A stretch of 55,059 nucleotides of DNA, taken from positions 5,789-60,847 of the forward strand of contig NW_019776085.1 in the NCBI RefSeq assembly GCF_001039355.2, in the 5' to 3' direction. Shown here in pieces: positions 1 to 11,486 of this stretch. The stretch's first letter is position 1. Each line of letters opens with the position of its first letter. The position numbers and the translations under genes were made by a program. Below the pieces are notes generated by a model. That model was not told the DNA's origin and did not search any database. It saw only the letters and a list, made by a program, of their open reading frames with translations. The stretch is from Lingula anatina (lineage: Eukaryota; Brachiopoda; Lingulata; Lingulida; Lingulidae).

Positions 1-640
1 CGCAGTGCCTCGATATGAAACCAGACAACTTTTGTGTTTTTAATCTCCAAATACGAAAAAAAATCAATTAAGCTAATAAATAGGCTAACGTTAAGAACGT
101 ATTATATCGTTTGTTTTATATTAATTATTATTTAAGATCATAATAATAAACAAGTCGCATTTCGATGTACTCCATGCTATAACCTTTATATAAAAATAGC
201 AATTTTTACGAGATTACAAATTGTATCGCATTGTTTGGTTCCATTGCCTCGCTTTCAAAAATTAGAACAGGCGCTCCAAAATCGTAAAACGAAGTTAAAA
301 ATTTTATATTGGCCGAGTTCCCCCACTGTTAAGAATATCCTCGCAGCATTATCTGCAGTTAACCTTCCTACGATTTTCAATGTATTTTGCAATGTAATTT
401 ACAATCCTCCAGGTGAAGAATTTTATTAATCAAGAGTAGGGGAGGTGTGAAAATCCCCATTGGGGCCACATATAACACTATAAATACAATGGGAATTCCC
501 TTAAAATGAAGGTAAAATAAATGTTTTTCTAAGGAATTCCGACGGATTTACTTTTTACAACATAAAATCAATAGAACATTTCTAATATAAATTTTCAAAA
601 TGACACCAGAGAGCTAATGAAATAAAATCAACCAGACGGT
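1..640. other. Upstream intergenic DNA, no gene seen
   Basis: AT-rich sequence with only short, unconvincing reading frames. No protein motif, RNA gene or clear repeat is visible. It lies upstream of the likely GK5 promoter. Confidence 0.5.
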
Positions 641-826
641 CTTTGTCAATTTCACCAACTTGTTTATTTCAAACAGCGCACTTTTCGCACATGCGCAGTT
701 GTTTGAAGCCTGTGCTTGAAAACCCTAGTTTTACATTTCCCGCCAACCGCGCCACCTATAGTTATCTTGGAGAGTTCTTTCCTACATGGAGTCCTGAATG
801 CAACCCGGTTGTAAACACACCTGCAG
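641..826 (+). promoter_or_regulatory. GK5: Probable promoter and non-coding first exon of the GK5-like gene
   Basis: The stretch is richer in G+C than its surroundings. It holds an NRF1-like core (CACATGCGCAG, about 688-698) and an E2F-like TTTCCCGCC (about 737-745), both common in TATA-less housekeeping promoters. A good splice donor, CTGCAG|GTAAGC, lies at 826/827. The first coding exon has its own acceptor at 1531-1532, so an upstream non-coding exon ending at 826 is the simplest model. The transcription start is not defined; this is inference from motifs and splice signals. Confidence 0.45.
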
Positions 827-1550
827 GTAAGCACATGACTTCGTTAAGTTTTTTTCCCCGACGAATTGTGGTTCAATATGGTACGCTTGAAATTGCTTAT
901 TATTTAAAGGATAATTTAAGGAGTAGTTTATTAGCATTGTTCTTAATACTGGCCTACAAATACGCACTTAACTGCTATAAAATGAAGACATTTCAAAACT
1001 TGGATGCGAGGCCAATACGCAACAGTGTCAACCTTTGGAATTGGGGCAGCAACAAATGATGGTGGCTTAGTTGGAGAGCTTTATCATGGCGCTGTGAAGG
1101 ACGTTGAAATTATTTTTCGTTCCTAATTTTGTTTGTATATTTATCCTATATTCATATAAATGTTTGCTGGATTAATTGGATTGCCTAATAATTTTAGTGT
1201 AATTAAGTTTTTTTAGGCTGACTTAAAACTTTTTATTGAGAATAAAATACTGAAACTTAACTACATTAATTGTAGCCTGCACTGATTTTGTGCACTGGGC
1301 CCAGTTCTCACGTGTGACAGCTAACCTTGTTATAAAACATCTGCATTGTGCTCATGTATGAAAACAGTAGTATTTTGCCTTTTATAAAGTGTTGATCGTT
1401 TTATACAGATTAAAGAAATAATAGAAATGGACACATTTAAGAGTACATGTAAATTCTAGAGTACAATCCAGCAACACCACAATACAGGTGAATGTATTTT
1501 CAAAACTTTGTTTGTTTGTTTTTTTCTCACAGATGATCTCACTTTGAGCA

Positions 1551-3156
1551 ATGGCCAGCAGTGGGCATGACAAGACAAGGCAGTATGTGATGAGTGTTGA
1601 CTTTGGCACCACCATAGTCAGGTGCCATATCTATGACCAGCAGATGTCTGTCAAGGGAGTCAGCAGCAAGAAGGTAAGCCACGCCCCCCAGCTCCAGTTC
1701 TCCTACCCCTTCCCTTAAGCCCTCCTTAGCCGCATTCCTGCCTTCTACTACGGCCCTACTCCCTCTCTCTCTCCCTCTCTCTCTCCCTCTCTCCCTCTCT
1801 CNAAGGGGGCAACAGCAAAAAAGGAAACCCCCCCCCCCCCCCCCCCCCAGCTCCAGTCCTCCTACCCCTTCCCATAAGCCCTCCTTAGCCGCATTCCTGC
1901 CTCCTACTATGGCCCTACTCCCTCTCTCTCTCCCTCTCTCTCTGCAAGTTCCCTCTTCCCTGCCCCCCCCCCCCACTCCAGCCCTACCTCCTCTCTTTAG
2001 CTTTCCCTAGCTGCACTCTAGCCTCCCTGCCCCCCCCCCACTCCAGCCCTACCTCCTCTCTTTAGCTTTCCCTAGCTGCACTCTAGCCTCCCTGCCCCAC
2101 CCCCCCACTCCAGCCCTACCTCCTCTCTTTAGCTTTCTCTAGCTGCGCTCTAGCCTCCCTGCCCCCCCCCCCTCCCCCAAATACAGCAGTCTGCACATAT
2201 TGTGTGTATAAGCAGTCTCAATAGTTCCCTGCCTGGCAATTACGTGGGCGGATCCAGAAATGTTTTCTGACAGTCTTCCAAATTATCTTTGTTGACCTTC
2301 TTCCAACAGAAAAATTAAGATACCCGTCAATGCAAAATTGAAAATCTGACCCCTGAATTATGCCTACTGTCCCTTAATTAAGATGGTCTGAGATTGTTTT
2401 CCTCCTCCATATTGATTTTCTAACTTTAAAGAAAATCTGATTTCTACTGTAGGTGGAGCTGTTGCGTCCCAAGCCAGGCTGGTCTGAGATGGACCCAGAT
2501 ATGCTGTGGACCCAGTTTGTAGCTGTGGGAAAGGATGCCATGAGAGGTAAGTTTAGCAGGTAGAATATAAGGAGTTATTTTTCTGTCAATTTACATTTCA
2601 TTGCACAATAAAAAAAAATTCACCATAACTTCTATGGCACTTTTGTTAAGCTTTCTAAGATGACATATACGTACCTGATGCATAGATTTTCACCCTCATT
2701 GTTGATAAGTTGGCCCTACCTCATAGAAATTCTCGCATGTTTTCTAATTGCGTATGACATCAAGCAGTGCCTTCATCCTCATCTTAAAAAAGTTAAAGTA
2801 CAGTTCATTTCTTATGTACAGAACTCCACATGCATCTCAGTGCAGTTAACATTAAACACCTGGTCATTTTTGACCCTGGTATACACTGGGTGTTGGCAGT
2901 CTCACCTCTAAGGCTACTAGTATCTTGAATATGATTTCTATAGGTTCTGATACTCAGGATGGGGTTCTCTGTTCCAGCTGCTGGTATCACAGATATGATT
3001 TCTATAGGTTCTGATACTCAGGGTGGGGTTCTCTGTTCCAGCTGCTGGAATCACAGCCCAGGATGTGGCAGGATTGGGGATAGCGACACAGAGAGGGACC
3101 TTCATGACCTGGGACAGGTTTGTATGCATGCCAGTACGTGTGTGTGAACGTGTCTG

Positions 3157-3197
<41 letters not shown>

Positions 3198-4297
3198 ACC
3201 TGAGGGCATGTATATAAGTGCATGTTTGTGTTTGAGCATGCATATGTGTACCTAATGTGTATTTTTATGTGTGTGTTTGTCTGGTAATATACATTTTTGT
3301 ACATCTTTGCTTTGTAACAAAATGAGTAAGGCATGGGTAGGAGAACAAGGAGTCAACTCTCTGTTTTATTTGCGTTGTTTTCAAGTGAAAAAAGTACCTG
3401 TATATATATATATATGTCTATTGTTTAAAAAGCTCTTGTAAAACTTCAATTGAACTAAGTATCTTCACCACTGGTTATGCAAACCTGGGTCCTGTCTGAC
3501 ATTATATAATAATTGTGACTGATTTATTGTAGAGAGACAGGGGTCCCATTCCACAATTTTATCACGTGGCAGGACCTAAGGGCGGCTACACTGACCCAGG
3601 AGTGGAACCAGTCCTATAAACTGGCAGTAAGCAATGGGGACAGTTTTGCTCCTTTTATTTTGAAATAGTTTGTCTTTCTTTATCAACACATTTAACTGTT
3701 TTATGATTAGATTACAGTTTGAGAGCCTGGTTGGCGTGTTTATATTTTAATATTTGTTATTAATTGAGAGATAAACTGTGAAACTGGGTACAGTTAAATG
3801 AAACAGTCATTTGTCAATGCATCCTTCTACAAAAACAAAGAGTCATATGCCCCTTCTGGAATTCAAGCTGGCTTCCCTCCCTGTATATCAATAATTTAAT
3901 GATTATAATTATTTTGTTAGGATTTATTATTGCCTTCTGTCTTCTATAGATTACCTGGGGGTGAAGATTTTTCATTTCTTTGCATATACTGAAATAGATT
4001 TATTCGGTTAATAATTGAGACATTGAAACCCACATCTCATTAAATTTTAAAAACATGTGCTGTTTGATTTTATCATAACTGTCTCGCTGACTTCAGAGTG
4101 TAGTGAAGATAATTCGTTTCTGGCTCTCATAAATCAAATGGACTTGATTTTTGAAAAATACATCATTGGCTTTTGTAGAGAGTATTTAAATTTATGTCAT
4201 TAGAAAACATATTGGGGGTGTGAGATCTCAACAATCAGATTGACTGTTTTTCTCACTACAAAATTTATTATTTATGTTCAAGTTTTCTTCTGTTGCT

Positions 4298-4330
<33 letters not shown>

Positions 4331-7300
4331 TTTAGTAGTAGTAGTAGTATCATTATTATTTTCTTCTTCTTTCTCTTCTTCTTCTTATGTTATTATTATT
4401 ATTATTATTTAATTATTTAATTTTATGTTATTTTCATTTATTTATTTATTTATTTTTATTATTTTTTTTTTTTTTGCTTCTTACCTATCATGCATTCCAG
4501 GCATTCAATGGTGGATCAAAGTTTTTGTTCACAGTTTCCAGGAATAGAAGGTATCTGGCAGCAAGTATCGTCAAGTTTCGAGCAAATTTTGTAAGTAAAT
4601 TTGACAGATTATCACCCATTTATATACCATGTCACATCTGACAGTCACACCTAACACACTGTCACACCCAACACACTGTCAAACCTACCACACTGTCAAC
4701 AGTCTTACAATGTATATTTATATTTATATGTATATCTATATTGTGCAATCTTTGAAAAAACAATTGCTAAGTAATGTTTATAGATTCTTGAATTACTAAT
4801 ATTTTCCACAAGCAGTATTTAATATGACAAAGTAGCAGTAAATTGTTTTGATAATGAGGTTATAATTTGGTATCCACAGGTGTCCATGAGACTGCTATGG
4901 ATGTTACTGAACAACATGGAGGTAGGCCAAGTCAATGTGCTCATCAAGTCATTACTGATAACATGACTTGATATACTCACTTAGCTGCCTTGTCAATGTG
5001 TTGATAATTGTATGTAGATAGGTATGCTGATGATATGATTAAATATGGAAGTTAACCCAGATAAGTAGAATTGTTTACTGTTTGTATCTCAGATTAGAAT
5101 TTTTGTCCATGATTTGAATGCAGCATTGTTAATAAAATAGCGCATCCAGAGCTATTTTCTGACAGTCTTCCAAATTATCTTTGTTGATCCATCCTCCAAA
5201 TTTGATTGTCTTCTGACAGAAAAATTAGATACCCTTCATATATCAATGTAAACTTGAAAATCTGACCGTCTTTTGGAAGACCAAGAAGACGGCTTCAATC
5301 GGCCCCTGGACCGACTCACATGAATTTCGTCCAATCACATACTGAATACTGAGTTTTTTTTTTTGTCTGTTGATATATCAGATGCAGCGCCGAGCAGAGG
5401 AAGGTCAACTGATGTTCGGAACTATTGAAACCTGGTTGCTATGGAAGATGACTGGAGGGGAAGTGTTTGCCACAGACTACTCCAATGCCAGCTCCACTGG
5501 CTTGTATGATCCTTTCATAGTAAGTCTTTATTATTATTATTATTATTTTTCATTTTTCTTTTGTCTGAGAATCAGTGCCTTCCAGCTTCATCATTGTTTT
5601 ATAATTTTTTTTTCATACTACTTTAATGCTTTTTGTGGTGTGTACATTTGGCAGCTTTGCTGCCTTGTTTTCATACTACTGTACTAGCCTTTCAAATTAG
5701 ACATTCAACTTGCGTTGTTAAGTCTACAGAACAAACTGATTTTAGAAACATAATTATAATAATTATAATTATTATAAATAATTATAAGGTCATTATTGAT
5801 TATTGAAATATATTTTATTTTAATCCTCTAGTTGGAATGGAGCACAGCTCTTTTCACATTGCTAGGCATTCCCATGTCCATTGTGCCAGAGGTCAAGGAC
5901 ACAAGGTAAGGTCAAGGTCATGTTCAGGTCAAGTGGGGCACAGTTTTTGGCTTTAGATAAGTAGAATTCAAAGTAGAAAAAAATTCTAATTAAGTTAAAA
6001 TGAATTTTTTTAGTAATACCTCAGATTACCACAGCTAGTGCATGTTCAGAAATTGTATGAAAAGTTTCAAATTTCAATGTGTTCAGGAATTATTCTAATT
6101 GAAACATGTAGATATTATATTAAGACAGATGTACATGTAGCTTTTTTTTTTTTTTTTTTAAATATTTAATATATTTATTTCGCTTTGAAGGTTCTTCATT
6201 CTGAGGATAAAAGTGAATGGTGACAGTTGGTCCCGTATGTGATTTTTTTTTAAATGCTGTTTAAAAAAAAATGAAAGCAAAATTCATTCACGGAAAACCA
6301 AAAATAATGAGACTAAATATTATTGTACCACCAGCGTTAGCGCTGGCGGTACACATGGTTTCGGTCCCGTCCGGATCGTTCCGCCGGCTCCGCCGGCTCC
6401 GCCGGCTCCGCCGGCTCCGTTGGCTCCGCCGGACGGCTACCGTTACCGCTTCTCCTCCTAGACGGTAAGGGCCCCTGTACCCATCTCATGGATTTAGGTC
6501 ACCTATAATCTCAACTCGTTCCACGTAAAATTTGGGCTTTGTCGGTATTGGGGTCTGGGTGTGGCACTCATTGCAATGCACCCTTGTCTAAAAATGGCAA
6601 AATTAAATGCTAATTATCTACCCTACGGAAGGANCATTGAGTGCGGGCTTTAAATTTGATTGGCGGGCGGCGGAGGCAATCGAATATGGTCAGAGGTAAC
6701 TTGACACGATGAAGATAGGCTATAGTGAAGAGGTTAGTGTCAAGTTATCACTGAAGCTCAGGGTGACTATCTACCGGAAGTCTGCGAATTAAATATGTTT
6801 GACCCACTTAAATACTTGTTGTGTATTCTCCACTGGGAATCCATTCAGTGTGTGTGAGGGGATCAGATGGCAAGCTTTTAAGTGGGTCGCCTCATTTGAT
6901 CCGCGGGCTAGCTAGTCCGTTATTGTGAATACAGCCTGTCTGAGATTGTTAAGCAATCCCCTTTTTTAATACACTAATTTGTTAGTAATATTGTGTGCGA
7001 AACTACAATGCAAGGTAGTCCTTGCAGTGTTTTTGTTTCTTTTTTCTTTTCATTTATAGTGATTTAGGAGTATGTCTTTTTCCCTGCAGAATATTTTTTA
7101 ACTGCTGTATTGGCATTATATGTATATGTGTGAGTAACTAAATTTGTTACCTTACTCATATCAGTGGCATAGGAAGAGACTTCGGCACTAAGTTGTGTTG
7201 TTGTAGGTCTCTACCCTGTGATTGGCTGGAAAATCAAGGACGAAGTGGTCTACTTGGCGGAGGGGTGCGCTGGAGACACGGGCACCTGTGTGGAATGGGC

Positions 7301-10004
7301 GCAGTCAATAGGTAGGTGTACATTAAGATAAAAGGACACAATAAGAGTTGAGTTTATACGCAGACACAAGCTTTTTCCATGGAAAAGTGGAATCAAGCAT
7401 GTTTTAATTTAATTCTGATGTATCAGTTTTAATTCAATTACCCAGAGGAAAAACATTGAGAAATGTCTGTCACTAATTAAAATTGTGCAGTTTCCAGGAC
7501 ACTGACTTTTCCTTAGTTATTCCTTCCATTTCAGGTCTATTTGAAGATGTCTCCAGCCTTGCCCAAATAGCACAGTCAGTGCAAGGTAGAGATACTGCAG
7601 TTGTTCTAAGCACACTAGTCCAGGGTTTTTTCACCTGGAAAAAAAAACCTCACAAGAATTTTTATTTCTAAATATTCTTCTTTAAACATAAGCAGATTGA
7701 TATTATTCTTTCAAGTTTAGACTAAGCAGGTATCACTTTTGGAAACGACATGATTGAATTACTTTTTCGGAAATAAGGAATTATTTGTGTGTATTTTGTT
7801 GATGTTTCTTCCTTTTAGGTGTCTGTATATTTTCCCGCTTTGCTGTCTAGTTTATATTTCAACCTAAGACTAAGCAGTGTATTACCTGTAGGACATTCTG
7901 AAAGACCTTAAGTTGAAGTTTTGTATATTCTCTCTGTTGCAGACACAGGAGGAGTGTACTTTGTGCCTGCCTTCAATGGTCTACAGGTGAGAAGTGTAAA
8001 CCACATGCTCGTTCGTTGCGACTTATCTGATGTGACTTTGTATACTGTATAAGGTTGATATGATAATTGTGAAATTGTCTTAGAAGTCTCCAGTTAATGA
8101 GGACTACACTTAGACTATCCCTTACTGGCCCCAACCAATTATGACTACAGTTAAAATATCCCTTACAGGCCCCAATCAATGATGAAGACAGTATAAGTAT
8201 CCCTTACAGGCCCCAGTCCATGATGACGACAGTTTTATTATCCCTTACAGGCCCCAATCCATGTTGACTACAGTTTCAATATCCCTTACAGGCCCCAATC
8301 AATGATGACTATGCGTGTACATTAATGCTGGGGATGACCAGAAAGACAACCAAGGCCCATATGATAAGGGCGATACTGGAGTCTCTGGCCTTCAGGTTCA
8401 AACTGCTGTACGAAACTGCTCTCACAGAAACCAAGTTACCTTTTAATCTTATCAGGTAAGGAGAAATAAGATGCAAATGGGATATCACAATAAAAAAGAA
8501 GAAAAAAATTAATGCTGAAATTCAGTCTATTACCTGAGAATATCATAACCATTAACAAAAAATAGTGCGTGCAATGTTTTATTTTATTTTTAGTTTTAAA
8601 TTTTATTTTTTGCCTTATTTCTTTATGTCATTATAAAGACAACAACCATGAGAACAATATGGTAAGCATGTCTAGAAAAATTCATTTCAGACAAAATTAA
8701 GCACCTTTTATCTCATAATGTAAATACCATACGGCCGTAATTTAGAGCACAAGAAAGCCTAATATTCCAAACCTATGCGACTATGAATGGTGTTGTGCAC
8801 ATAAGATAACACAGGAGAAAGATGATATATCTTTTGGTAGACTGTTCACCAAATAAATTTAGCCATTTTTAAATCAAAATGTATCTGCAGATCATCTTTC
8901 CCATGGTCCAAAATATATATAATTTGAATTGCAGAGCAGACGGAGGGGTCAGTAATAACGACTTTGTTCTCCAAGTAATGGCAGATATCATTAACCAAAA
9001 GATAGAGAGGCCAAGTCAGACAGACATGACATCCCTTGGGGCGGCGTACCTGGCGGGTTTGGCGGCAGGTGAGTGACTGTTGACCATATTACAGCAAGGC
9101 CCCCAGAGGTCAGGGGTGAATCCAGAGATATTTTCTGTCTTCCAAATTATTTTTGTTGATCCATCCTCCATTTTTGACCGTCTTCTAACAGAAAAAAAAA
9201 AAAAAACAATTATAAAAACCGTCAGTGTAAATTTGAAAATCTGACCAACTTCCAGAGGACCCAGAAGATAGCCTCAATCTGCCCCTGGAGATAGCTAGGG
9301 TGTTTTGGGGGAGGGGGAGTTCAAAAATGGGCTGTATCAATCGTCCGAAGGTTTACTGGTCCATAGGTTCGATAGTCTGAATTAGTGCGTGAATTAGGTG
9401 TATAGTGTACTGGCAATAAAGTGAATTTCAACAGAGGCACATGCATACCATGTATTTGACCAGTAAACCTTCCCACCAATGCTCCTTTGGATTAATGAGA
9501 TGCCCAGATCAAAAGGACTGCCCTTTTTGTCAGAAATGGTACAATCAGAAGCAAAAAAAAATAAAGAAAAATTAATTTAAGATTCTGTTGCCTTTTCCTA
9601 AGTTGGGTGACATAAATAACTTACATTTTTCAGGAATAAGGATCTACTATATTAAAATTTGCTTGCAAGTGACTGATATCTGGACTCTTGATCCTTTTGA
9701 TGCTGTCTGTTTGTTTTCCTACAATTTATTGACTTATTAATTTGTTTATTGCTCCAATTGATAGCAGCATTTGTTAATGCTTTAATGTCTTTACTTGGGT
9801 TCAGATTAGGTGAATTGGAAAGAAAAACTCACATTAACTGTCATCGTTCTATTGTTTGCAGGTGTTTGGAAAAATAAGGAAGAATTCAAGAAAGCAAGAA
9901 ATGTTAACAGAGTTTTCACACCTCAAGGCACTTGGAATGTGTATAAAGATATTGTTTCTGAATGGGAAAGAGCTGTTAGGAGATCAGGACACTGGTACAG
10001 GTAG
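1551..10004 (+). CDS. GK5: GK5-like FGGY carbohydrate kinase, assembly copy A (two exons missing)
   Basis: Coding exons by GT-AG borders and continuous phase: 1551-1673, 2453-2546, 3042-3117, 3533-3626, 4501-4590, 4880-4921, 5382-5519, 5832-5905, 7207-7311, 7535-7585, 7943-7986, 8292-8455, 8935-9068, 9862-10004 (stop TAG). The ATG at 1551 follows an acceptor at 1531-1532. Residues 17-21 are DFGTT, the phosphate-binding start of FGGY kinases. [19 protein letters not shown] and DGGVSNNDF mark the N- and C-terminal FGGY domains. GK5 is an ATP-dependent polyol kinase relative, presumed to phosphorylate glycerol in the cytosol. Exons 1-4 exist only here. Compared with copy B, the exons for residues around FGASIPI and ADQQSA are absent between 5905 and 7207; the latter carries the catalytic Asp of glycerol kinases. 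Skipping them breaks phase, because 5905 ends in phase 2 and 7207 expects phase 1. This copy alone could not make active enzyme. Confidence 0.85.
1674..2200. repeat. Low-complexity and 65-bp minisatellite in GK5 intron 2
   Basis: Pyrimidine-rich repeats follow the donor at 1674. The block beginning CAGCTCCAG...CTCCTACCCC occurs at about 1689 and again at about 1849, separated by CCCTCTCT runs and a lone N at 1802. From about 1975 a 65-bp unit containing CTCCAGCCCTACCTCC is repeated three times (about 1976, 2041, 2106), with poly-C tracts between copies. The sequence just after the N (about 1809-1830) resembles the exon end and donor at 1660-1680 but lacks the GT, so it may be an unmerged contig overlap. 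Confidence 0.7.
2245..2358. mobile_element. Short hAT-like MITE, GK5 intron 2
   Basis: Begins GGGCGGATCCAGAAAT and holds the family core TCTGACAGTCTTCCAAATTA. Related copies are at 5140-5309, 9110-9288, 13196-13382, 17918-18095, 25096-25240 and 35048-35180. Copies start near GGGGCGGATCCAGAG and end near CAATCTGCCCCTGG, so the termini are imperfect inverted repeats of the CAGGGGCGGAT type seen in many non-autonomous hAT elements. Confidence 0.6.
2936..3063 (+). repeat. 64-bp tandem duplication carrying the acceptor of GK5 exon 4
   Basis: Two adjacent 64-bp units, each running GGTTCTGATACTCAGG...TTCTCTGTTCCAG|CTGCTGG. AG dinucleotides lie at 2976-2977 and 3040-3041. The downstream one gives the correct phase (A-A-G-I-T-A-Q-D). 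Use of the upstream one would add 64 nt, which shifts the frame. The units differ at only a few positions (GGATGG/GGGTGG, GGTATC/GGAATC), so the duplication is recent or has been homogenised. Confidence 0.9.
3157..3196. repeat. (TG)n microsatellite
   Basis: About 20 TG units in the intron after GK5 exon 4. It sits just before the point (about 3241) where homology to copy B begins. Confidence 0.95.
4305..4470. repeat. ATT/AGT/CTT trinucleotide and poly-T tracts (copy A)
   Basis: Consecutive ATT, AGT and TTC runs, then TTTA and poly-T, immediately upstream of the exon 6 acceptor at 4500. The equivalent in copy B (about 12360-12560) has different repeat lengths. Confidence 0.9.
4627..4702. repeat. 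17-bp minisatellite related to the one in the FYVE gene (copy A)
   Basis: Degenerate repeats of the CACACTGTCACA-type motif, about four units, right after GK5 exon 6. The copy B equivalent (about 12712-12770) has one unit fewer. The same motif forms the array at 39106-39336, 34 kb away. Confidence 0.75.
5140..5309. mobile_element. Short hAT-like MITE, GK5 intron 8 (copy A)
   Basis: CGCATCCAGAGCTATTTT...TCGGCCCCTGG, with the shared TCTGACAGTCTTCC core and a second inverted core (CTTTTGGAAGACC). The same insertion occurs at 13196-13382 in copy B, so it predates the split of the two copies. Confidence 0.65.
6323..6765. mobile_element. Unrelated 440-bp insert/replacement in GK5 copy A
   Basis: Copies A and B diverge abruptly at AAATATTATT (6322 versus 14398) and rejoin at CTATCTACCGG (6766 versus 15573). 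The insert opens with a hairpin (GTACCACCAGCG and its near-complement CGCTGGCGGTAC). It then has a GCCGGCTCC-type 9-bp repeat (about 6376-6432), a lone N at 6634, and ends with about 60 bp (6704-6765) matching one arm of the inverted repeat at 25642-25785. It removes two GK5 exons. It may be a transposon-associated replacement or a misjoined contig, as the N suggests. Confidence 0.6.
8108..8316 (+). repeat. 41-bp x5 array of 3' splice sites before a GK5 exon (copy A)
   Basis: Five units at an exact 41-bp period, each with TATCCCTTACAG|GCCCCAATC. Post-AG positions are 8128, 8169, 8210, 8251 and 8292. The first unit has CTG instead of CAG, so four usable acceptors remain. Only the last (8292) opens into the full exon [15 protein letters not shown]. 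Because 41 is not a multiple of three, one or two extra units shift the frame. Each unit carries both pyrimidine tract and exon start. Confidence 0.93.
9110..9288. mobile_element. Short hAT-like MITE, last GK5 intron (copy A)
   Basis: GGGGTGAATCCAGAGATATT...CAATCTGCCCCTGG, of the same family as the other short MITEs here, with an internal poly-A tract. The copy B counterpart is at 17918-18095. Confidence 0.65.
9347..9472. repeat. Perfect 15-bp inverted repeat pair flanking 96 bp
   Basis: GAAGGTTTACTGGTC at 9347-9361 and its exact reverse complement GACCAGTAAACCTTC at 9458-9472. The pair is kept in copy B (about 18153-18278). It may be the termini of a very small MITE; no target-site duplication is clear. 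Confidence 0.6.
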
Positions 10005-10091
10005 CAGTTCAACCATAGGTGGCAGCACCATGGATGATCCAGGACAACTATAGGTGGCAGCACCATATGGCTGGGCTCAGGACTATAACCA

Positions 10092-10097
10092 AATAAA
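10092..10097 (+). terminator. Poly(A) signal AATAAA, GK5 copy A
   Basis: Canonical hexamer about 90 nt after the GK5 stop codon; conserved in copy B at 18896-18901. Confidence 0.6.
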
Positions 10098-10604
10098 TGT
10101 TTTCTTGAGAAAAAAGTGATTATTTTGAAGGGAAGATTCTGGTTGTGTGTTAAACCTATGCAGCAATAGTTGATGCAAAAACAATTCTGATTATCATCCC
10201 AAGATGTGTATATCAGAACACTGTTTTGCAGATTTTATTATTATTATTTTTTTAATTTTATAAACAGGGTGTAACTGGTCATGCTTGAAAGCATTCAAGT
10301 TTCATACAGACTGTTTGTCTTACAGAATGCAAACACTGATATTAAGTCCCCTTTACCAGGCCCATAGTGAGGATTGCCTCCCAGAAAACACTGAACATCA
10401 TCATAACGTTACCATAATGCTTTTTGGCTATGTTTTGTTATACTCTGTGTTTGCTGGGTTTCCTCTTGATATTGCTCCATCTATTCAATGGTTTAGCGCA
10501 TTTCTGTTCTGTGAAATTTGCAAAAAAAAAAAAAAAAATTACATCATTGCCCAGCTTGTCTCTGGTAGATACAGTAAGTTTGTGCCAGCTTTGTGCTTAT
10601 TTAT

Positions 10605-10889
10605 TACCTCTGCCTAGGAGGTTATGTTTTCACCCCTGTTTGTTTGTCTGTCTTTCTGTCTGTCTGTCATCAACATAACTCAAAAAGTTATGGACCAATA
10701 TTGATGAAATTTTCAGGAATTGTCAGAAGTGGGCCAAGGAACAGATGATAAGTTTTTGGTGGTGATTCAGATCAATAATCAATCAATAATCAATAATCAA
10801 AAATATCGAAAATTTAGGGGTGAAACCGCATTGGATGCAGACTTTGCTGCCTTGGCGGAGGTCTGCGCTCTCTGAGTGCTTTTCTAGTT
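10605..10889. mobile_element. Widespread short interspersed repeat downstream of GK5 (copy A)
   Basis: Begins CTCTGCCTAGGAGGTTATG and includes TTTGTCTGTC repeats and AACTCAAAAAGTTATGGAC. It ends GGCGGAGGTCTGCGCTCTC...TTTTCTAGTT. I recognise the end sequences from a non-coding repeat found across many aquatic animals, but I cannot name the family reliably. Copy B holds it at 19413-19697. Confidence 0.55.
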
Positions 10890-11419
10890 TATTCATTCAT
10901 TTATTTTTATTTATTTAAAAATTTAATTTTTTTAGTTTAATTTTAATTATTTAATTATTTGTTTATTTTTATTTTTTTATCTTTTGCTATCTTAAATATT
11001 GGTGCAAATTAATGAACATTGAGTTTAGTGAAAGTCATTATCTCAATCAGAATCATATATATTTTTACAAACAAGCAGAAAGTTATTTTCCTTTGGCAAT
11101 GATACTGCAAAGTTAAATCATATCTCTTACCTGAATAAAGAGTGCTTCTGTTTAAAATTGATTGTGAAAGACTTTAATTTACAGGACTAGAAATTCAATT
11201 TGTGGCATTCAACTTCAAAGGGTACGAGTGTTTAAAGATAATATTTCAGATGATNTCAGGGTGGCATATGTGTACTTAATGTGTATTTTTATGTGTGTGT
11301 TTGTCTGGTAATATACATTTTTGTACATCTTTGCTTTGTAACAAAATGAGTAAGGCATGGGTAGGAGAACAAGGAGTCAACTTTCTGTTTTATTTGCATT
11401 GTTTTCAAGTGAAAAAAGT

Positions 11420-11423
<4 letters not shown>

Positions 11424-11480
<57 letters not shown>
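11424..11480. repeat. (AT)n microsatellite
   Basis: About 28 AT units in copy B, against about 8 (3400-3415) at the same place in copy A. This is a length polymorphism between the two copies. Confidence 0.95.

Positions 11481-11486
<6 letters not shown>

Larger units (their letters stand above)
3241..11254. repeat. Copy A of an about 8-kb duplicated GK5 segment
   Basis: From CATATGTGTAC at 3241 the sequence repeats at about 11265 with long stretches of near-identity through exons, introns and the 3' flank. Differences are SNPs, microsatellite length (AT, ATT, poly-T) and the 6323-6760 replacement. Copy A ends at the N at 11255. Confidence 0.9.

Noticed and set aside
235-429. 64-codon open frame
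   Set aside because: No homology, no promoter or splice context, AT-rich chance frame.
643-1059. 138-codon open frame
   Set aside because: Crosses a strong splice donor at 827 and promoter-like motifs; better explained as a non-coding first exon and intron.
6376-6432. Arg/Leu-rich peptide from the GCCGGCTCC repeat
   Set aside because: Simple-sequence translation inside a repeat-derived insert; no gene context.
8108-8316. CRISPR-like regular repeat
   Set aside because: All 41 bp of each unit are similar, so there are no spacers; it is a tandem splice-site duplication.
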